Source: DASTHG01 sp035491895 (GTDB lineage: Bacteria > Gemmatimonadota > Gemmatimonadetes > Gemmatimonadales > GWC2-71-9). Taken from it: 64,000 nucleotides of DNA. Shown here in pieces: positions 8,246 to 16,880 of this stretch (positions are counted from its first letter, which is position 1; every line of letters begins with the position of its first letter). The notes beneath the pieces were generated by a model. That model was given only the letters and a program-made list of their open reading frames with translations, made no database searches and was not told the origin of the DNA. The stretch covers positions 1-64,000 of the forward strand of contig DATJJY010000046.1 of the NCBI GenBank assembly GCA_035491895.1, written 5' to 3'. A program made the position numbers and the translations under genes.

Positions 8246-9271
8246 CTAGGCAGCGAAGCTCGCCAGCGCCTTTCCGACATCTCCCTCACGCAACCGCTTG
8301 AGCGCCCGGTCGCGGAGCTGGCGCACCCGCTCGCGCGTGACGCCGAGCATCCCGCCGATTTCTTCGAGCGTATGCTCGCGCCCGCCATCGAGACCGAAGT
8401 AGAGGCGCAGCACCTTCGCGTCGCGCCGCTGCAGCGTGTTGAGGGCGCTCTCGATCTCGTCCGACAGGAACCGGTCCATCGCCTGGTCTTCCGTGTCGGG
8501 GAGATCCTCGGCGATGAACCGCTCGATCAGTGACCGGTCACCGTCGGGGTCGAGCGGCGCGTCGAGCCGCACGTCCCCGGTGTTCAGCGCCGCCAGCGAC
8601 TGCACCACCTCGAGCGACAGCTTCGTCGCATCGGCGATCTCCTCAGGGGTAGGCTCGCGGCGCAGCGTCTGGCGCAGGTACTCGGCCGTGCGAACGATGC
8701 GGGACAGATCGGCCGTGCGGTTCAGCGGCACGCGCACCGTACGGCCCTGGCGCGCCAGCGCCGCCAGAATCGCCTGCCGGATCCACCACACCGCGTAGGA
8801 GATGAACTTCACCCCCTGATCGGGATCGAACTTCCGGGCGGCGGTGAGCAGCCCGACGTTCCCCTCCCCGATCAGATCGGTGAGGGGCAGGCCCCGGTTC
8901 TGGTACTTCTTGGCGACGGAGATGACGAACCGCAGGTTGCGCTTTACCAGCTCCTGCATGCTCTCCTGGTCGCCGGCCCGGACCTTCCGGGCGAGCGCGA
9001 TCTCTTCCTTCTGAGTGAGCAGGGGCGTCTTGCTCACCTCATGGAGGTACTGATCGAGAATGTCGCGCTCGTGCTCCGGCCCGAGCCCGGAGAGCAGGCC
9101 GCGGCGCCGGCCGCGCTTGCGGCCGGGCTTCGCCCCGGTAGCGGACCCCGGCCCCTTGGCCGCGGCACGCTTGGGCGTCGTGGCCGGCTTCACGGTCTTG
9201 GCGCGGACCTGCTTGGACGCAGGCTTGGCGGCCGCCGCTGGGGTTTTGGTACGGCGCTTGGACTTGGTCAT
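8246..9271 (-). CDS. Sigma-70 family RNA polymerase sigma factor (RpoD/SigA-like)
   Basis: Directs RNA polymerase to promoters. Regions 1.2 to 4.2 are present: region 2 with NLRFVISVAKKYQNRGLPLT and FISYAVWWIRQAI (the -10-binding helix), region 3 with PTPEEIADATKLS, and region 4 with HTLEEIGGMLGVTRERVRQL. At 341 aa it lacks the long region 1.1. Instead, the first 60 residues are a Lys/Ala/Pro-rich tail (TPAAAAKPASKQVRAKTVK) that looks disordered and nucleic-acid binding. I prefer the ATG at 9271; a GTG 13 codons upstream is possible. It may be the primary sigma or a close group 2 relative. Confidence 0.9.
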   Translation of the reverse strand: MTKSKRRTKTPAAAAKPASKQVRAKTVKPATTPKRAAAKGPGSATGAKPGRKRGRRRGLLSGLGPEHERDILDQYLHEVSKTPLLTQKEEIALARKVRAGDQESMQELVKRNLRFVISVAKKYQNRGLPLTDLIGEGNVGLLTAARKFDPDQGVKFISYAVWWIRQAILAALARQGRTVRVPLNRTADLSRIVRTAEYLRQTLRREPTPEEIADATKLSLEVVQSLAALNTGDVRLDAPLDPDGDRSLIERFIAEDLPDTEDQAMDRFLSDEIESALNTLQRRDAKVLRLYFGLDGGREHTLEEIGGMLGVTRERVRQLRDRALKRLREGDVGKALASFAA

Positions 9272-9333
9272 AGAATTGTGGGCTCGGGGTCGCCCCGTGA
9301 TACCGCTCACGGCGCGAAAAGTTCATTTATGGC

Positions 9334-9362
9334 TTGACACTGTGGAAACGCCCCGATAACAT
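9334..9362 (+). promoter_or_regulatory. Promoter of the tRNA cluster
   Basis: TTGACA at 9334-9339, a 17-base spacer, then TAACAT at 9357-9362. This is close to the sigma-70 consensus on the strand of the tRNA genes, 65 bases before tRNA-Ala. It is the best promoter I can see in the window and is divergent from the sigma-factor gene. Confidence 0.75.
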
Positions 9363-9406
9363 GCCGTGTTCCCGTCGGGAGGCTCCGCGGGGCGCCAATA
9401 TAGCCC

Positions 9407-9427
9407 GGCCGTAGCTCGGTTGTTAGC
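9407..9427 (+). other. tRNA 5'-half-like fragment
   Basis: The 21 bases GGCCGTAGCTCGGTTGTTAGC resemble the acceptor end and D-arm of a tRNA, with GTAGCTC and a GC closing the arm, and lie directly before tRNA-Ala. No anticodon or T-arm follows. It may be a decayed partial copy or chance similarity in the leader. Confidence 0.3.
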
Positions 9428-9500
9428 GGGGGCGTAGCTCAGTTGGGAGAGCGCGTGAATGGCATTCACGAGGTCAGGGGTTCGATCCCCCTCGCCTCCA
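9428..9500 (+). tRNA. tRNA-Ala (anticodon GGC)
   Basis: A complete 73-nt cloverleaf: acceptor GGGGGCG paired with CGCCTCC (one G-U), D-arm GCTC/GAGC, anticodon stem CGTGA/TCACG around ATGGCAT with anticodon GGC, and T-arm AGGGG/CCCCT with loop TTCGATC. The discriminator is A and no CCA is encoded. First in the cluster. Confidence 0.95.
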
Positions 9501-9550
9501 TACGCAGGGCTCGGGCGGACGCAGCCGGACCTGGTTAGATTTTTGCCCGC

Positions 9551-9623
9551 GCGGGAATAGCTCAGTTGGTAGAGCACAACCTTGCCAAGGTTGGGGTCGC
9601 GGGTTCGAGTCCCGTTTCCCGCT
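9551..9623 (+). tRNA. tRNA-Gly (anticodon GCC)
   Basis: A complete 73-nt cloverleaf with acceptor GCGGGAA/TTCCCGC, anticodon stem CAACC/GGTTG around TTGCCAA (anticodon GCC), and T-arm GCGGG/CCCGT with loop TTCGAGT. The discriminator is T and no CCA is encoded. Confidence 0.95.
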
Positions 9624-9652
9624 CTCCAAGAATGGACGCAGGACACAAGCGA

Positions 9653-9726
9653 CGCGGGGTGGAGCAGTCTGGTAGCTCGCCGGGCTCATAACCCGGAGGT
9701 CGTGGGTTCAAATCCCACCCCCGCTA
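9653..9726 (+). tRNA. Initiator tRNA-fMet (anticodon CAT)
   Basis: A 74-nt cloverleaf with anticodon CAT in loop CTCATAA. Two features mark it as the initiator: three consecutive G-C pairs closing the anticodon stem (CCGGG/CCCGG), and an unpaired first acceptor position (C1 against T72). The rest of the acceptor and the T-arm GTGGG/CCCAC pair fully. Confidence 0.95.
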
Positions 9727-9735
9727 CTGGAAAGA

Positions 9736-9809
9736 GACAGGCGGACGGGCGGACCGGCGGTCGGAAGCTTCAGATCACACCGACCGCCTCGACCACCCGA
9801 CCGCCTGTC
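9736..9809. repeat. Palindrome of CGGACGGGCGG-like units between tRNA-fMet and tRNA-Val
   Basis: The left arm (9736-9764) is built of GGCGGACGG-like units. The right arm (9780-9809) is its imperfect complement (CCGACCGCC units), with a short AT-richer loop. It lies in the spacer between two tRNA genes and would form a strong hairpin in the precursor transcript. The sequence family differs from the 'agacgcacag' elements, but the architecture is the same. Confidence 0.85.
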
Positions 9810-9817
9810 CGATTTCG

Positions 9818-9891
<74 letters not shown>

Positions 9892-9923
9892 CCTGTGGTG
9901 AAGCTGGAGAGCAGCCTACAGGA

Positions 9924-10038
9924 AGAGACGCAACAGACGCACAGGGGAAAACAGGTGGAGTAAACAGAAGGGAACAGGCTGAGAACAGGCCTACCTGACG
10001 CTGCTCAACTGTTCACCCCTAAGCGTCTGTGCGTCTCT
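9924..10038. repeat. Long palindrome, 'agacgcacag' family, copy 2
   Basis: The left arm (9924-9954) contains CAGACGCACAGGGG. The right arm (10009-10038) contains CTGTTCACCCCTAAGCGTCT followed by GTGCGTCTCT. The inner part carries ACAGG/CCTAC-type repeats. It lies between tRNA-Val and tRNA-Arg and shares its arms with copies at 8151-8239 and 55772-55930. Confidence 0.85.
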
Positions 10039-10062
10039 ATCTGTTTACTAATCTCCAGCCTC

Positions 10063-10136
10063 GCGCCCATAGCTCAACTGGATAGAGCGCTTGACTACGG
10101 ATCAAGAGGTTGGGGGTTCGACTCCTCCTGGGCGCA
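10063..10136 (+). tRNA. tRNA-Arg (anticodon ACG)
   Basis: A 74-nt cloverleaf: acceptor GCGCCCA/TGGGCGC, anticodon stem CTTGA/TCAAG around CTACGGA (anticodon ACG, normally edited to ICG), and T-loop TTCGACT. In the T-stem, GGGGG pairs with CCTCC through one G-T. Confidence 0.94.
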
Positions 10137-10212
10137 TGTGGCAGCATGGTCTACAGAGAGGAATGTTTTTCCTCGGCGTCTCGGCGGCACGACGGCTGGG
10201 CGTCTAGCATTT

Positions 10213-10635
<423 letters not shown>

Positions 10636-13620
10636 ATGAATACCACGCGTTTACGTCGACTGTGCGGGTTCGCGCTGTTCGCCGCATTCGCGAGCCTCGC
10701 TGCGCCGCTCGTGGCGCAGCAGGGCTCCGTCGCGGGGCGGGTGACCGACAAGGTCAGCTCGCAGCCGATTCAGGGAGCGGAAGTGCTCCTCTCCGGCACG
10801 AACCTGCAGGCTATTACGAACAACGACGGGCGGTATCGCATCGATCACGTCCCGCCAGGACAGTATCAGGCACAGGTGCGCCTGATCGGCTACGCCATGG
10901 GCCAGCAGCCGGTAACCGTCGCCGCGGGTGAGGCCGCCTCGCTCGATATCGCGATGAGCGCCGCGGCGATCCCCCTCGAGGCACTGGTCGTCAGCGCCAC
11001 CGGGGAGACGCAGCGGGTGAAGGAGCTGGGCAATGCGGTCGCCAATATCGCGGCCGACAGCATCACCCAGAAGGCTCCCGTCACGAACGTCGCGGATCTC
11101 TTGAACTCCCGCACGCCCGGCCTCCAGGTGATCACAAGCGGCGGGACGACCGGCAGCGGCACGCGCCTCCGCATCCGTGGTGCCTCGAGTCTCTCGCTCA
11201 GCAACGAGCCGATTCTCGTGGTGGACGGGATCCGGGTGGACAATGAAGCCCAATCGACCTCGATTGGCGTCGGCGGGCAGACGCCGTCCCGGCTGAACGA
11301 CTTCAACCCGGGAGACGTCGAGGACGTCGAGGTGGTGAAGGGTCCGTCGGCCGCGGCGCTGTACGGTACCGACGCCGCCAACGGCGTGATTCAGATCCGC
11401 ACCAAGCAGGGCCGCCCCGGGCCGACGCGCTGGACCTCGTTCATCGAAGGTGGGGTGTTGAACGACGTCGGCAATTGGCCGGCGAATTACCGCGGCCTCA
11501 CCGCCGCGGGGGGTGGCTGCTCGCTCGAGCAGCAGACTGCCGGGCTGTGCACCGTTGCCCGCCTGCAGACCCTCAACCCGATCGAGCAATTCAGCCCGTT
11601 CCGCCAGGGGATCCGCGAGCAGTACGGCCTCTCGGCGTCGGGCGGCAGCGAGCAGACGACGTTCTACACGTCGGGGAACTTCGAGCGCGAGCGCGGTGTG
11701 TTCGCGTCGAACGATCTCCGCAACGTGAGCCTGCGCGCCAACCTGCACAATCAGCTCAGCCGGCTGATGGACGTCACCGTGTCTACCGGCTACGTGTCGA
11801 GCGATCTGAATCTGCCGCAGAACGACAACAACGATCAGGGCATCCTGCCCAGCGGTCTCCTGGGCACGTCGGATACGTCGCGCAACTTCTGCGCCCAGGG
11901 CCACGACTGCCACGGGTACGGGTTCCTGACGCCGCAGGAGGCGAACCAGATCTTCACGGGCCAGAGCATCGAGCGGTTCACGGGCAGCCTGAACGTGAAC
12001 TTCCGCCCGGCGAGCTTCCTCACGTTCCGCGGCGTGGCGGGGACGGACGTCACGAACCAGTCGGACAACGAGACGACGCCCCCCAACACGATTCCGCTCG
12101 ATCAGGACCGCCTCGACGGCAATCACGTCGCCGATCGGATCCAGACGTTCACCTATACCGGCAACTTCTCGGGGACGGCGAGCTACAGGCTCTCCCCGAC
12201 GATCAGCGCCAGCACGACCGCCGGGATGCAGTACACGAAAGACGTGTTCAACGAAGTCGACGCCTCGGGGCGCAAGCTCGTGGGCGGCACCAACTCGCTC
12301 GCGGGCGTCGTCGTGCCCACGGTGGGCGAAAACACCGACGAGTTCGTGACGCTCGGCTTCTACGGCCAGCAGCAGGTCAGCTTCAACGACCGGCTCTTCC
12401 TCACGGCCGCGCTGCGCGGTGACGATAACTCCGCCTTCGGGGCGAACTTCAATTTCATCACCTACCCCAAGATCTCAGGATCGTGGGTCATTTCGGACGA
12501 GCATTTCTTCCCGCATCCGTCGTGGCTCAGCTCCTTCCGGCTGCGTGCGGCGTGGGGAAAGTCCGGTCGGCAGCCGGGCCCGAACGACGCGCTGCAGTTC
12601 TTCACGCCGGTAGCCGTCGCGGCGACCGGTACGGACGTACCGGGCGTCACCATCGGCAGCCTGGGGAACGTCGACCTGCGTCCCGAGAAGACACGGGAGG
12701 TCGAGGCGGGGTTCGACGCCGATCTGCTGGATCAGGGCCGCGTCCACTTCGAGTTCACATACTACGACAAGGACTCGCGGGACGCGCTCATCGCGCGCAA
12801 GCTGGCGCCGTCGCTCGGCGTGAGCGATACGCGCTTCCAGAACCTCGGCGAAGTGAGCAACAAGGGCGTCGAGCTGTTGCTCACGGCCCAGGTCATCAAC
12901 AGCCAGAACCTCGGCTGGAGCCTGTCGGCCAGCGCCTGGAGCAACAAGAACCGCCTGATCCACCTCGGCCAGGGGATCACGCCGATCATCTTCGGCCTGG
13001 GCGGGGCGTCGCAGCGGCATGAAGAGGGTTACCCGTTGGGCGGGTACTGGGACTACTCCTACACGTTCACCGACGCGAACCACGACGGCCTGATCGACGT
13101 CAGTGAGATCACCGTCGCGTCGGCGCAGTCGTTCCAGGGCTCCACGCAGCCCGACCACGGCGGCACGATCACGTCGGAATTCACGTTCCTGCGGCACTTC
13201 CGGTTGTACGGACTGCTCGACGCGCGCTACGGCAACAAGCTGGACAACAGCACTGAGGAGTTCCGCTGCCTGTTCGGCATCTGCCGCGGCAACCGTGATC
13301 CGACGGCATCGCTGGCCGAGCAGGCCGCTTCGGTGTCGACCCGCAACTTCGGCCTCGAGACGGGCTATTTCGAGGACGCGAGCTTCGTGAAGCTGCGCGA
13401 AGTATCGCTGACCTACTCGGCGCCGGAGCAGTGGGCGCGCCGTATCGGGGCGTCGACGCTGAGCTTCACGGTGACGGGACGGAATCTGCACACGTGGACG
13501 AAGTACAAGGGCGTCGACCCCGAGCTGAACAACTCGGGCCAGACGAACTTCTCGACCGCCGACTTCCTGACGCAGCCGCCGGTGCGGTACTTCATCGGTC
13601 GCGTCAACATCACCTTCTGA
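10636..13620 (+). CDS. SusC/RagA-type TonB-dependent outer-membrane transporter
   Basis: Outer-membrane channel that would import a large nutrient with energy from TonB. After a signal peptide (about residues 1-27, ending VAQQ) comes a carboxypeptidase-regulatory-like beta domain (GSVAGRVTDKVSSQPIQGAEV, to about residue 112). The plug domain follows (residues 120-255, LRIRGASSLSLSNEPILVVD), with a SusC-type PSAAALYGTDAANGVIQIRTK end. A barrel runs to a C-terminal aromatic-rich strand ending RVNITF. The 994 aa are typical. A SusD partner follows 16 bases on; no glycan-degrading enzyme is nearby, so a non-carbohydrate substrate is possible. Confidence 0.95.
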   Translation: MNTTRLRRLCGFALFAAFASLAAPLVAQQGSVAGRVTDKVSSQPIQGAEVLLSGTNLQAITNNDGRYRIDHVPPGQYQAQVRLIGYAMGQQPVTVAAGEAASLDIAMSAAAIPLEALVVSATGETQRVKELGNAVANIAADSITQKAPVTNVADLLNSRTPGLQVITSGGTTGSGTRLRIRGASSLSLSNEPILVVDGIRVDNEAQSTSIGVGGQTPSRLNDFNPGDVEDVEVVKGPSAAALYGTDAANGVIQIRTKQGRPGPTRWTSFIEGGVLNDVGNWPANYRGLTAAGGGCSLEQQTAGLCTVARLQTLNPIEQFSPFRQGIREQYGLSASGGSEQTTFYTSGNFERERGVFASNDLRNVSLRANLHNQLSRLMDVTVSTGYVSSDLNLPQNDNNDQGILPSGLLGTSDTSRNFCAQGHDCHGYGFLTPQEANQIFTGQSIERFTGSLNVNFRPASFLTFRGVAGTDVTNQSDNETTPPNTIPLDQDRLDGNHVADRIQTFTYTGNFSGTASYRLSPTISASTTAGMQYTKDVFNEVDASGRKLVGGTNSLAGVVVPTVGENTDEFVTLGFYGQQQVSFNDRLFLTAALRGDDNSAFGANFNFITYPKISGSWVISDEHFFPHPSWLSSFRLRAAWGKSGRQPGPNDALQFFTPVAVAATGTDVPGVTIGSLGNVDLRPEKTREVEAGFDADLLDQGRVHFEFTYYDKDSRDALIARKLAPSLGVSDTRFQNLGEVSNKGVELLLTAQVINSQNLGWSLSASAWSNKNRLIHLGQGITPIIFGLGGASQRHEEGYPLGGYWDYSYTFTDANHDGLIDVSEITVASAQSFQGSTQPDHGGTITSEFTFLRHFRLYGLLDARYGNKLDNSTEEFRCLFGICRGNRDPTASLAEQAASVSTRNFGLETGYFEDASFVKLREVSLTYSAPEQWARRIGASTLSFTVTGRNLHTWTKYKGVDPELNNSGQTNFSTADFLTQPPVRYFIGRVNITF

Positions 13621-13636
13621 GCCGAGGCACGATACC

Positions 13637-15049
13637 ATGAGGAACACCATGCAAGTATCAGGCGTGCTGCTCCGGCTCTCACTGCTCGCGGCGGCGTTTT
13701 CGCTCGTGCCGCTGGCCGGATGCAACGACCCCCTGCGGGTCACCGACCCGGACATTCTGACGCCGGGTCAGCTCGGCGACCCCTCTACCCTGCCCACGGT
13801 CCGGGCGGGCGCCATCGGCGATTTCTCGTTGGCCTACACCGGTGATGGCTCGGACGGCTCGGGCGGTGTGGAAGGCGTGATCATGTACGGCGGATTGCTC
13901 GCCGACGAATGGATCAATTCGGAAACGTTCCCGACGCGCATCGAAGTCGATGCGCGCCGCACCCAGCTCACCAACGCCGACCTCGATCTGTGGTTCCGCA
14001 CGCTCTCGCGGTCCCGCCGGTCGGTGGAGAACGCCGCGGGCCGGTTCGCGCAGCTGGCGACGACCGATCCGGGATATCCCGAGATGCTGTCGTTGTCCGG
14101 CTACACGTACTTGTTCTTCGCCGAGAACTTCTGTAACGGCGTGCCGATCAGCCAGGCCACGCCGAGCGGGACACTGGTCTACGGTGATCCGCTCACGAAC
14201 GCACAACTGCTCGATACGGCGATCGCGCGCTTCGATTCGGCGCTGGCGGTGTCGGGAGATCCCGACATGTCGAGCCTCGCCAGTGTCGGAAAGGGCCGGG
14301 CATTGGTGGATCTGGGCAACTTCGCGGCGGCAGCGACCGCTGTGAGTGGCGTCCCCACCTCGTTCGCGTACTTCCTGGAGCACTCGGAGAACACCGACCG
14401 GGAGAACAACGGGGCGTTCAAGGCCAACGTCCCCGATCAACGCTATTCGGCCGCGGACGTGGAAGGAGTCAATGGCTTCCCCTTCCTGTCCGTTCCGGAC
14501 CCGCGCACGCCGATCGCATTGGATCCGGCGGGGACGGGATTCGATGGGACGACGCCGCTATACGACAACCTGCGCTACGGTGATCGGAAGTCGTCGATTA
14601 CCCTGGGTGCGGGCGTCGAAGCACGGCTCATCGAGGCGGAGGCGGCGCTGCAGGCGGGCGATACGCTCGCGGGCGGTGGGTTCTACACCGCCTTGAACGG
14701 CCCTCGGGCGAATCCCGCGGATCGCGGCTACTTCGACGCGACCACGCGAGCCGGCACGCCCGCCATCGGCGTGTTGCCGGACCTGACCCCGGTGGATGCG
14801 GCGAACGCAGGGGGAGCCGTGAACCTGTTGTTCAACGAGCGGGCGCGCTGGTTGTGGCTCACGGCACATCGCTTGAGCGATCTGCGGCGGCTGATCCGCC
14901 AGTACGGGCGGGCCGCGGACTCCGTGTTCCCGACGGGGCCGTACTTCAAGGTTCAGTTCCCGCAGTATGGGACGGACGTGAACTTCCCGATCCCGATCGA
15001 CGAGCAGAACAACCCGAACTTCGCTCAGTGCATCGACCGCAATCCCTGA
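13637..15049 (+). CDS. SusD/RagB-family substrate-binding lipoprotein
   Basis: Surface lipoprotein lid that would cap the SusC channel. The signal peptide ends in the lipobox LAGC (cysteine about residue 31), followed by NDPLRVTDPDILTP. Helical TPR-like segments follow, with features shared by Gemmatimonadota and Bacteroidota SusD proteins: a YTYLFFAENFCNGVPIS stretch in the middle and LLFNERARWLWLTAHRLSDL near the C-terminus. The 470 aa are normal. It is translated just after susC and followed by a strong terminator (15072-15105). Confidence 0.92.
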   Translation: MRNTMQVSGVLLRLSLLAAAFSLVPLAGCNDPLRVTDPDILTPGQLGDPSTLPTVRAGAIGDFSLAYTGDGSDGSGGVEGVIMYGGLLADEWINSETFPTRIEVDARRTQLTNADLDLWFRTLSRSRRSVENAAGRFAQLATTDPGYPEMLSLSGYTYLFFAENFCNGVPISQATPSGTLVYGDPLTNAQLLDTAIARFDSALAVSGDPDMSSLASVGKGRALVDLGNFAAAATAVSGVPTSFAYFLEHSENTDRENNGAFKANVPDQRYSAADVEGVNGFPFLSVPDPRTPIALDPAGTGFDGTTPLYDNLRYGDRKSSITLGAGVEARLIEAEAALQAGDTLAGGGFYTALNGPRANPADRGYFDATTRAGTPAIGVLPDLTPVDAANAGGAVNLLFNERARWLWLTAHRLSDLRRLIRQYGRAADSVFPTGPYFKVQFPQYGTDVNFPIPIDEQNNPNFAQCIDRNP

Positions 15050-15071
15050 GCGAAGTGCCGAGGTGAAATCG

Positions 15072-15105
15072 AGCGGGGGCCGAAGTGGCCCCCGCTCTGC
15101 TTTTT
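15072..15105. terminator. Intrinsic terminator between convergent susD and plug-protein genes
   Basis: A perfect 10-bp stem (AGCGGGGGCC with GGCCCCCGCT) around a 5-base loop is followed by CTGCTTTTT on the plus strand. It terminates the susC-susD transcript. The T-tract lies on the plus side only; on the minus side the hairpin may still help stop the plug gene, but a U-run is not obvious there. Confidence 0.9.
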
Positions 15106-15548
15106 CAGGATTCGGGACCGCGCTTGGTGTGAATTTCGATGACGCCGCTCGCGGCGTTCGTGCCGTAGTAGGTCGTCCCTTCGATCCCCGACATGATGTT
15201 GATCGTCTGGATCTGCCCGGCGGGGATCTGGCTCAGCACCTTCCAATCGGCCGAGCGCACGCCGTCGAGCACGACGACCGGCGCGTCCTCCAGATAGATG
15301 CTCGAGCGGCCATGCCAATGAATCCGCACCGGGTTGCCGTTGCGGTCTTCCTCGAGCGTCAGCATCGGCGCCTCGTGTTTCAGCACCTCCCAGGCGTTGT
15401 TGCTCCCCGAGCGCTCGATCTGGGCGGCGGTGATCAGCTTACCGCCGGTGTTCGGCCCGGCACTCGAATGCCGGGACGTGGCATGCGAACAGCCCAGCGC
15501 CCAGAGCAGGCAGACGACGCCGACTGCGGACCGACGGAACAGGGTCAT
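15105..15548 (-). CDS. Stand-alone TonB plug-domain lipoprotein
   Basis: 147 aa with a signal peptide and likely lipobox (LLWALGC, cysteine about residue 20). The rest resembles only the plug domain of a TonB receptor: an AWEVLKHEAPML helix, IYLEDAPVVVLDGV (the xxVVxDGV plug strand), IPAGQIQTINIMSG and YYGTNAASGVIEIHTKRG. No barrel follows; the frame stops right after the last plug strand. A GGGAGG ribosome-binding site precedes the ATG. It faces the susC-susD pair across a terminator. It might gate or assist a separate barrel, or bind a partner; function unknown. Confidence 0.8.
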   Translation of the reverse strand: MTLFRRSAVGVVCLLWALGCSHATSRHSSAGPNTGGKLITAAQIERSGSNNAWEVLKHEAPMLTLEEDRNGNPVRIHWHGRSSIYLEDAPVVVLDGVRSADWKVLSQIPAGQIQTINIMSGIEGTTYYGTNAASGVIEIHTKRGPES

Positions 15549-15671
15549 GGGACCTCCCGGGAGGAACGCCTGGGTTTTGTGCTCGAAACTAATAGTCGGT
15601 GGCGCCGCGCCGCCGGGTCAAGGGTGAGCGCCTGCCACTTCCAGCGTTGAGTCGGTATCTTCTTCACCCGC

Positions 15672-15745
15672 GCGCCAGTAGCTCAGCTGGATAGAGCGTC
15701 GGCCTCCGGAGCCGAAGGTCGTGGGTTCGAATCCCGCCTGGCGCA
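15672..15745 (+). tRNA. tRNA-Arg (anticodon CCG)
   Basis: A 74-nt cloverleaf: acceptor GCGCCAG/CTGGCGC, D-arm GCTC/GAGC, anticodon stem TCGGC/GCCGA around CTCCGGA (anticodon CCG), and T-arm GTGGG/CCCGC with loop TTCGAAT. It stands alone, about 5.4 kb from the main cluster, and reads rare-type CGG codons. Confidence 0.95.
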
Positions 15746-15848
15746 TTGGCTGACTCTGCTCCCCTCCCCCACGCTGCCGTGCCGTATCCCGGGAACACCG
15801 CCGTCACAGCGTCGTACTACGCGCGAACAACTCATCGAAGAGGCTGAC

Positions 15849-15938
15849 ATGAAGCTCGCCATGGCGCTGGTGGCACTGGCCGCACGCGATGCGAATGGGA
15901 CCGTGCTGCAACGGCTGAACTTCACGGTCGGCCAGTAG
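15849..15938 (+). CDS. Possible 29-aa leader ORF before the M23 peptidase
   Basis: A short frame MKLAMALVALAARDANG that continues to a TAG at 15936-15938, with a GAAGAGG ribosome-binding-like run before the ATG. Its stop codon lies within the AGGAGG that would serve the next gene, so translating it could influence initiation there. The composition is unremarkable and I know no family. It may not be expressed. Confidence 0.25.
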   Translation: MKLAMALVALAARDANGTVLQRLNFTVGQ

Positions 15939-15946
15939 GAGGAGCT

Positions 15947-16834
15947 CTGGAGCTCAAGGTCCTGGGACCGGCCCTGCTGCTCGCCTCACTCAGCGCACTT
16001 GCTGGACAAGGAAAGCAGGACGGCGTTCGCGTGGCATGGCGACCTGCCAGGCCGCTGCAGGGCTCGCTCGTGGTGGTCGGCGTGCGCGCTGCCCCGGTGG
16101 ACAGTGTGCACGCGGTCCTGGGGGAGCTGGCGGGTAAGCCGCTCCATTTCGAGCTCATCGACGGCTGGTTTCGGGCGATCGGCGCCGTGCCGCTCGACGC
16201 CGGGGCCCGCACCCAGGCGCGGATAGTGATCGAGTGGATTGGGGGGGTTCGGGATACGGTGATTCGCAGCGTGTCGGTGGCCCGCCGGCGGTCATCAAGC
16301 GAGCGACTGCGGACGGACCCGGATTTCGTGACACCGCCCGATTCCGTCGCGCCACGTCTCGCGAGCGAGCGCGCGCTGGTGCGCGGCCTGCACCGCCGGT
16401 CCCACGACGTGCCGCGCCTGTGGCGGGAGCCGTTCCGGCTGCCCCATCCCGGACCGACGGAGGATGAATTCGGGATCCGCCGCATCTTCAACGGCCGGCT
16501 GCGCAGCCGGCACCTCGGTGTGGATTTTTCAGCCCGGCGCGGTGACAGCGTCGTCGCCACGAACCGCGGCGTCGTGGCGTACGCGGGCGATCTCTACTTC
16601 AGCGGCACGACGATCTTCCTCGAGCACGGGGCCGGTTTGCTCACGGCATACCTCCACCTCAGCCAGGTCCTGGTCGCGCCGGGCGACACGGTCTCGGCGG
16701 GCCAACTCATCGGCCTCGTCGGGGCGTCGGGCCGGGTCACCGGCCCGCATCTGCATTGGTCCACATCCTACGGCGGCGTGGCGGTCGATCCCATGAGCCT
16801 CCTGAAACTCGACCTGGCCGCACCGCTGCCCTGA
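15947..16834 (+). CDS. M23-family (LytM) peptidase, probable CUG start
   Basis: Exported zinc endopeptidase that would cut peptidoglycan cross-bridges. The LytM motifs are complete: RHLGVDFSA (H and D ligands, about residue 190) and GPHLHW (HxH, about residue 270). A helical region of about 150 residues precedes the catalytic domain. No ATG, GTG or TTG gives a signal peptide: the first GTG (16031) cuts it off. In the same frame, starting at CTG 15947 just after AGGAGG, comes ELKVLGPALLLASLSALAG, a clear signal peptide. I therefore place the start there (295 aa). The domain is sure, the start is an inference. Confidence 0.8.
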   Translation: MELKVLGPALLLASLSALAGQGKQDGVRVAWRPARPLQGSLVVVGVRAAPVDSVHAVLGELAGKPLHFELIDGWFRAIGAVPLDAGARTQARIVIEWIGGVRDTVIRSVSVARRRSSSERLRTDPDFVTPPDSVAPRLASERALVRGLHRRSHDVPRLWREPFRLPHPGPTEDEFGIRRIFNGRLRSRHLGVDFSARRGDSVVATNRGVVAYAGDLYFSGTTIFLEHGAGLLTAYLHLSQVLVAPGDTVSAGQLIGLVGASGRVTGPHLHWSTSYGGVAVDPMSLLKLDLAAPLP

Positions 16835-16880
16835 CGCGTGTGCCCTTGTGGACTGAGCCGTCCCGGGAGCGCCTGGTGCC

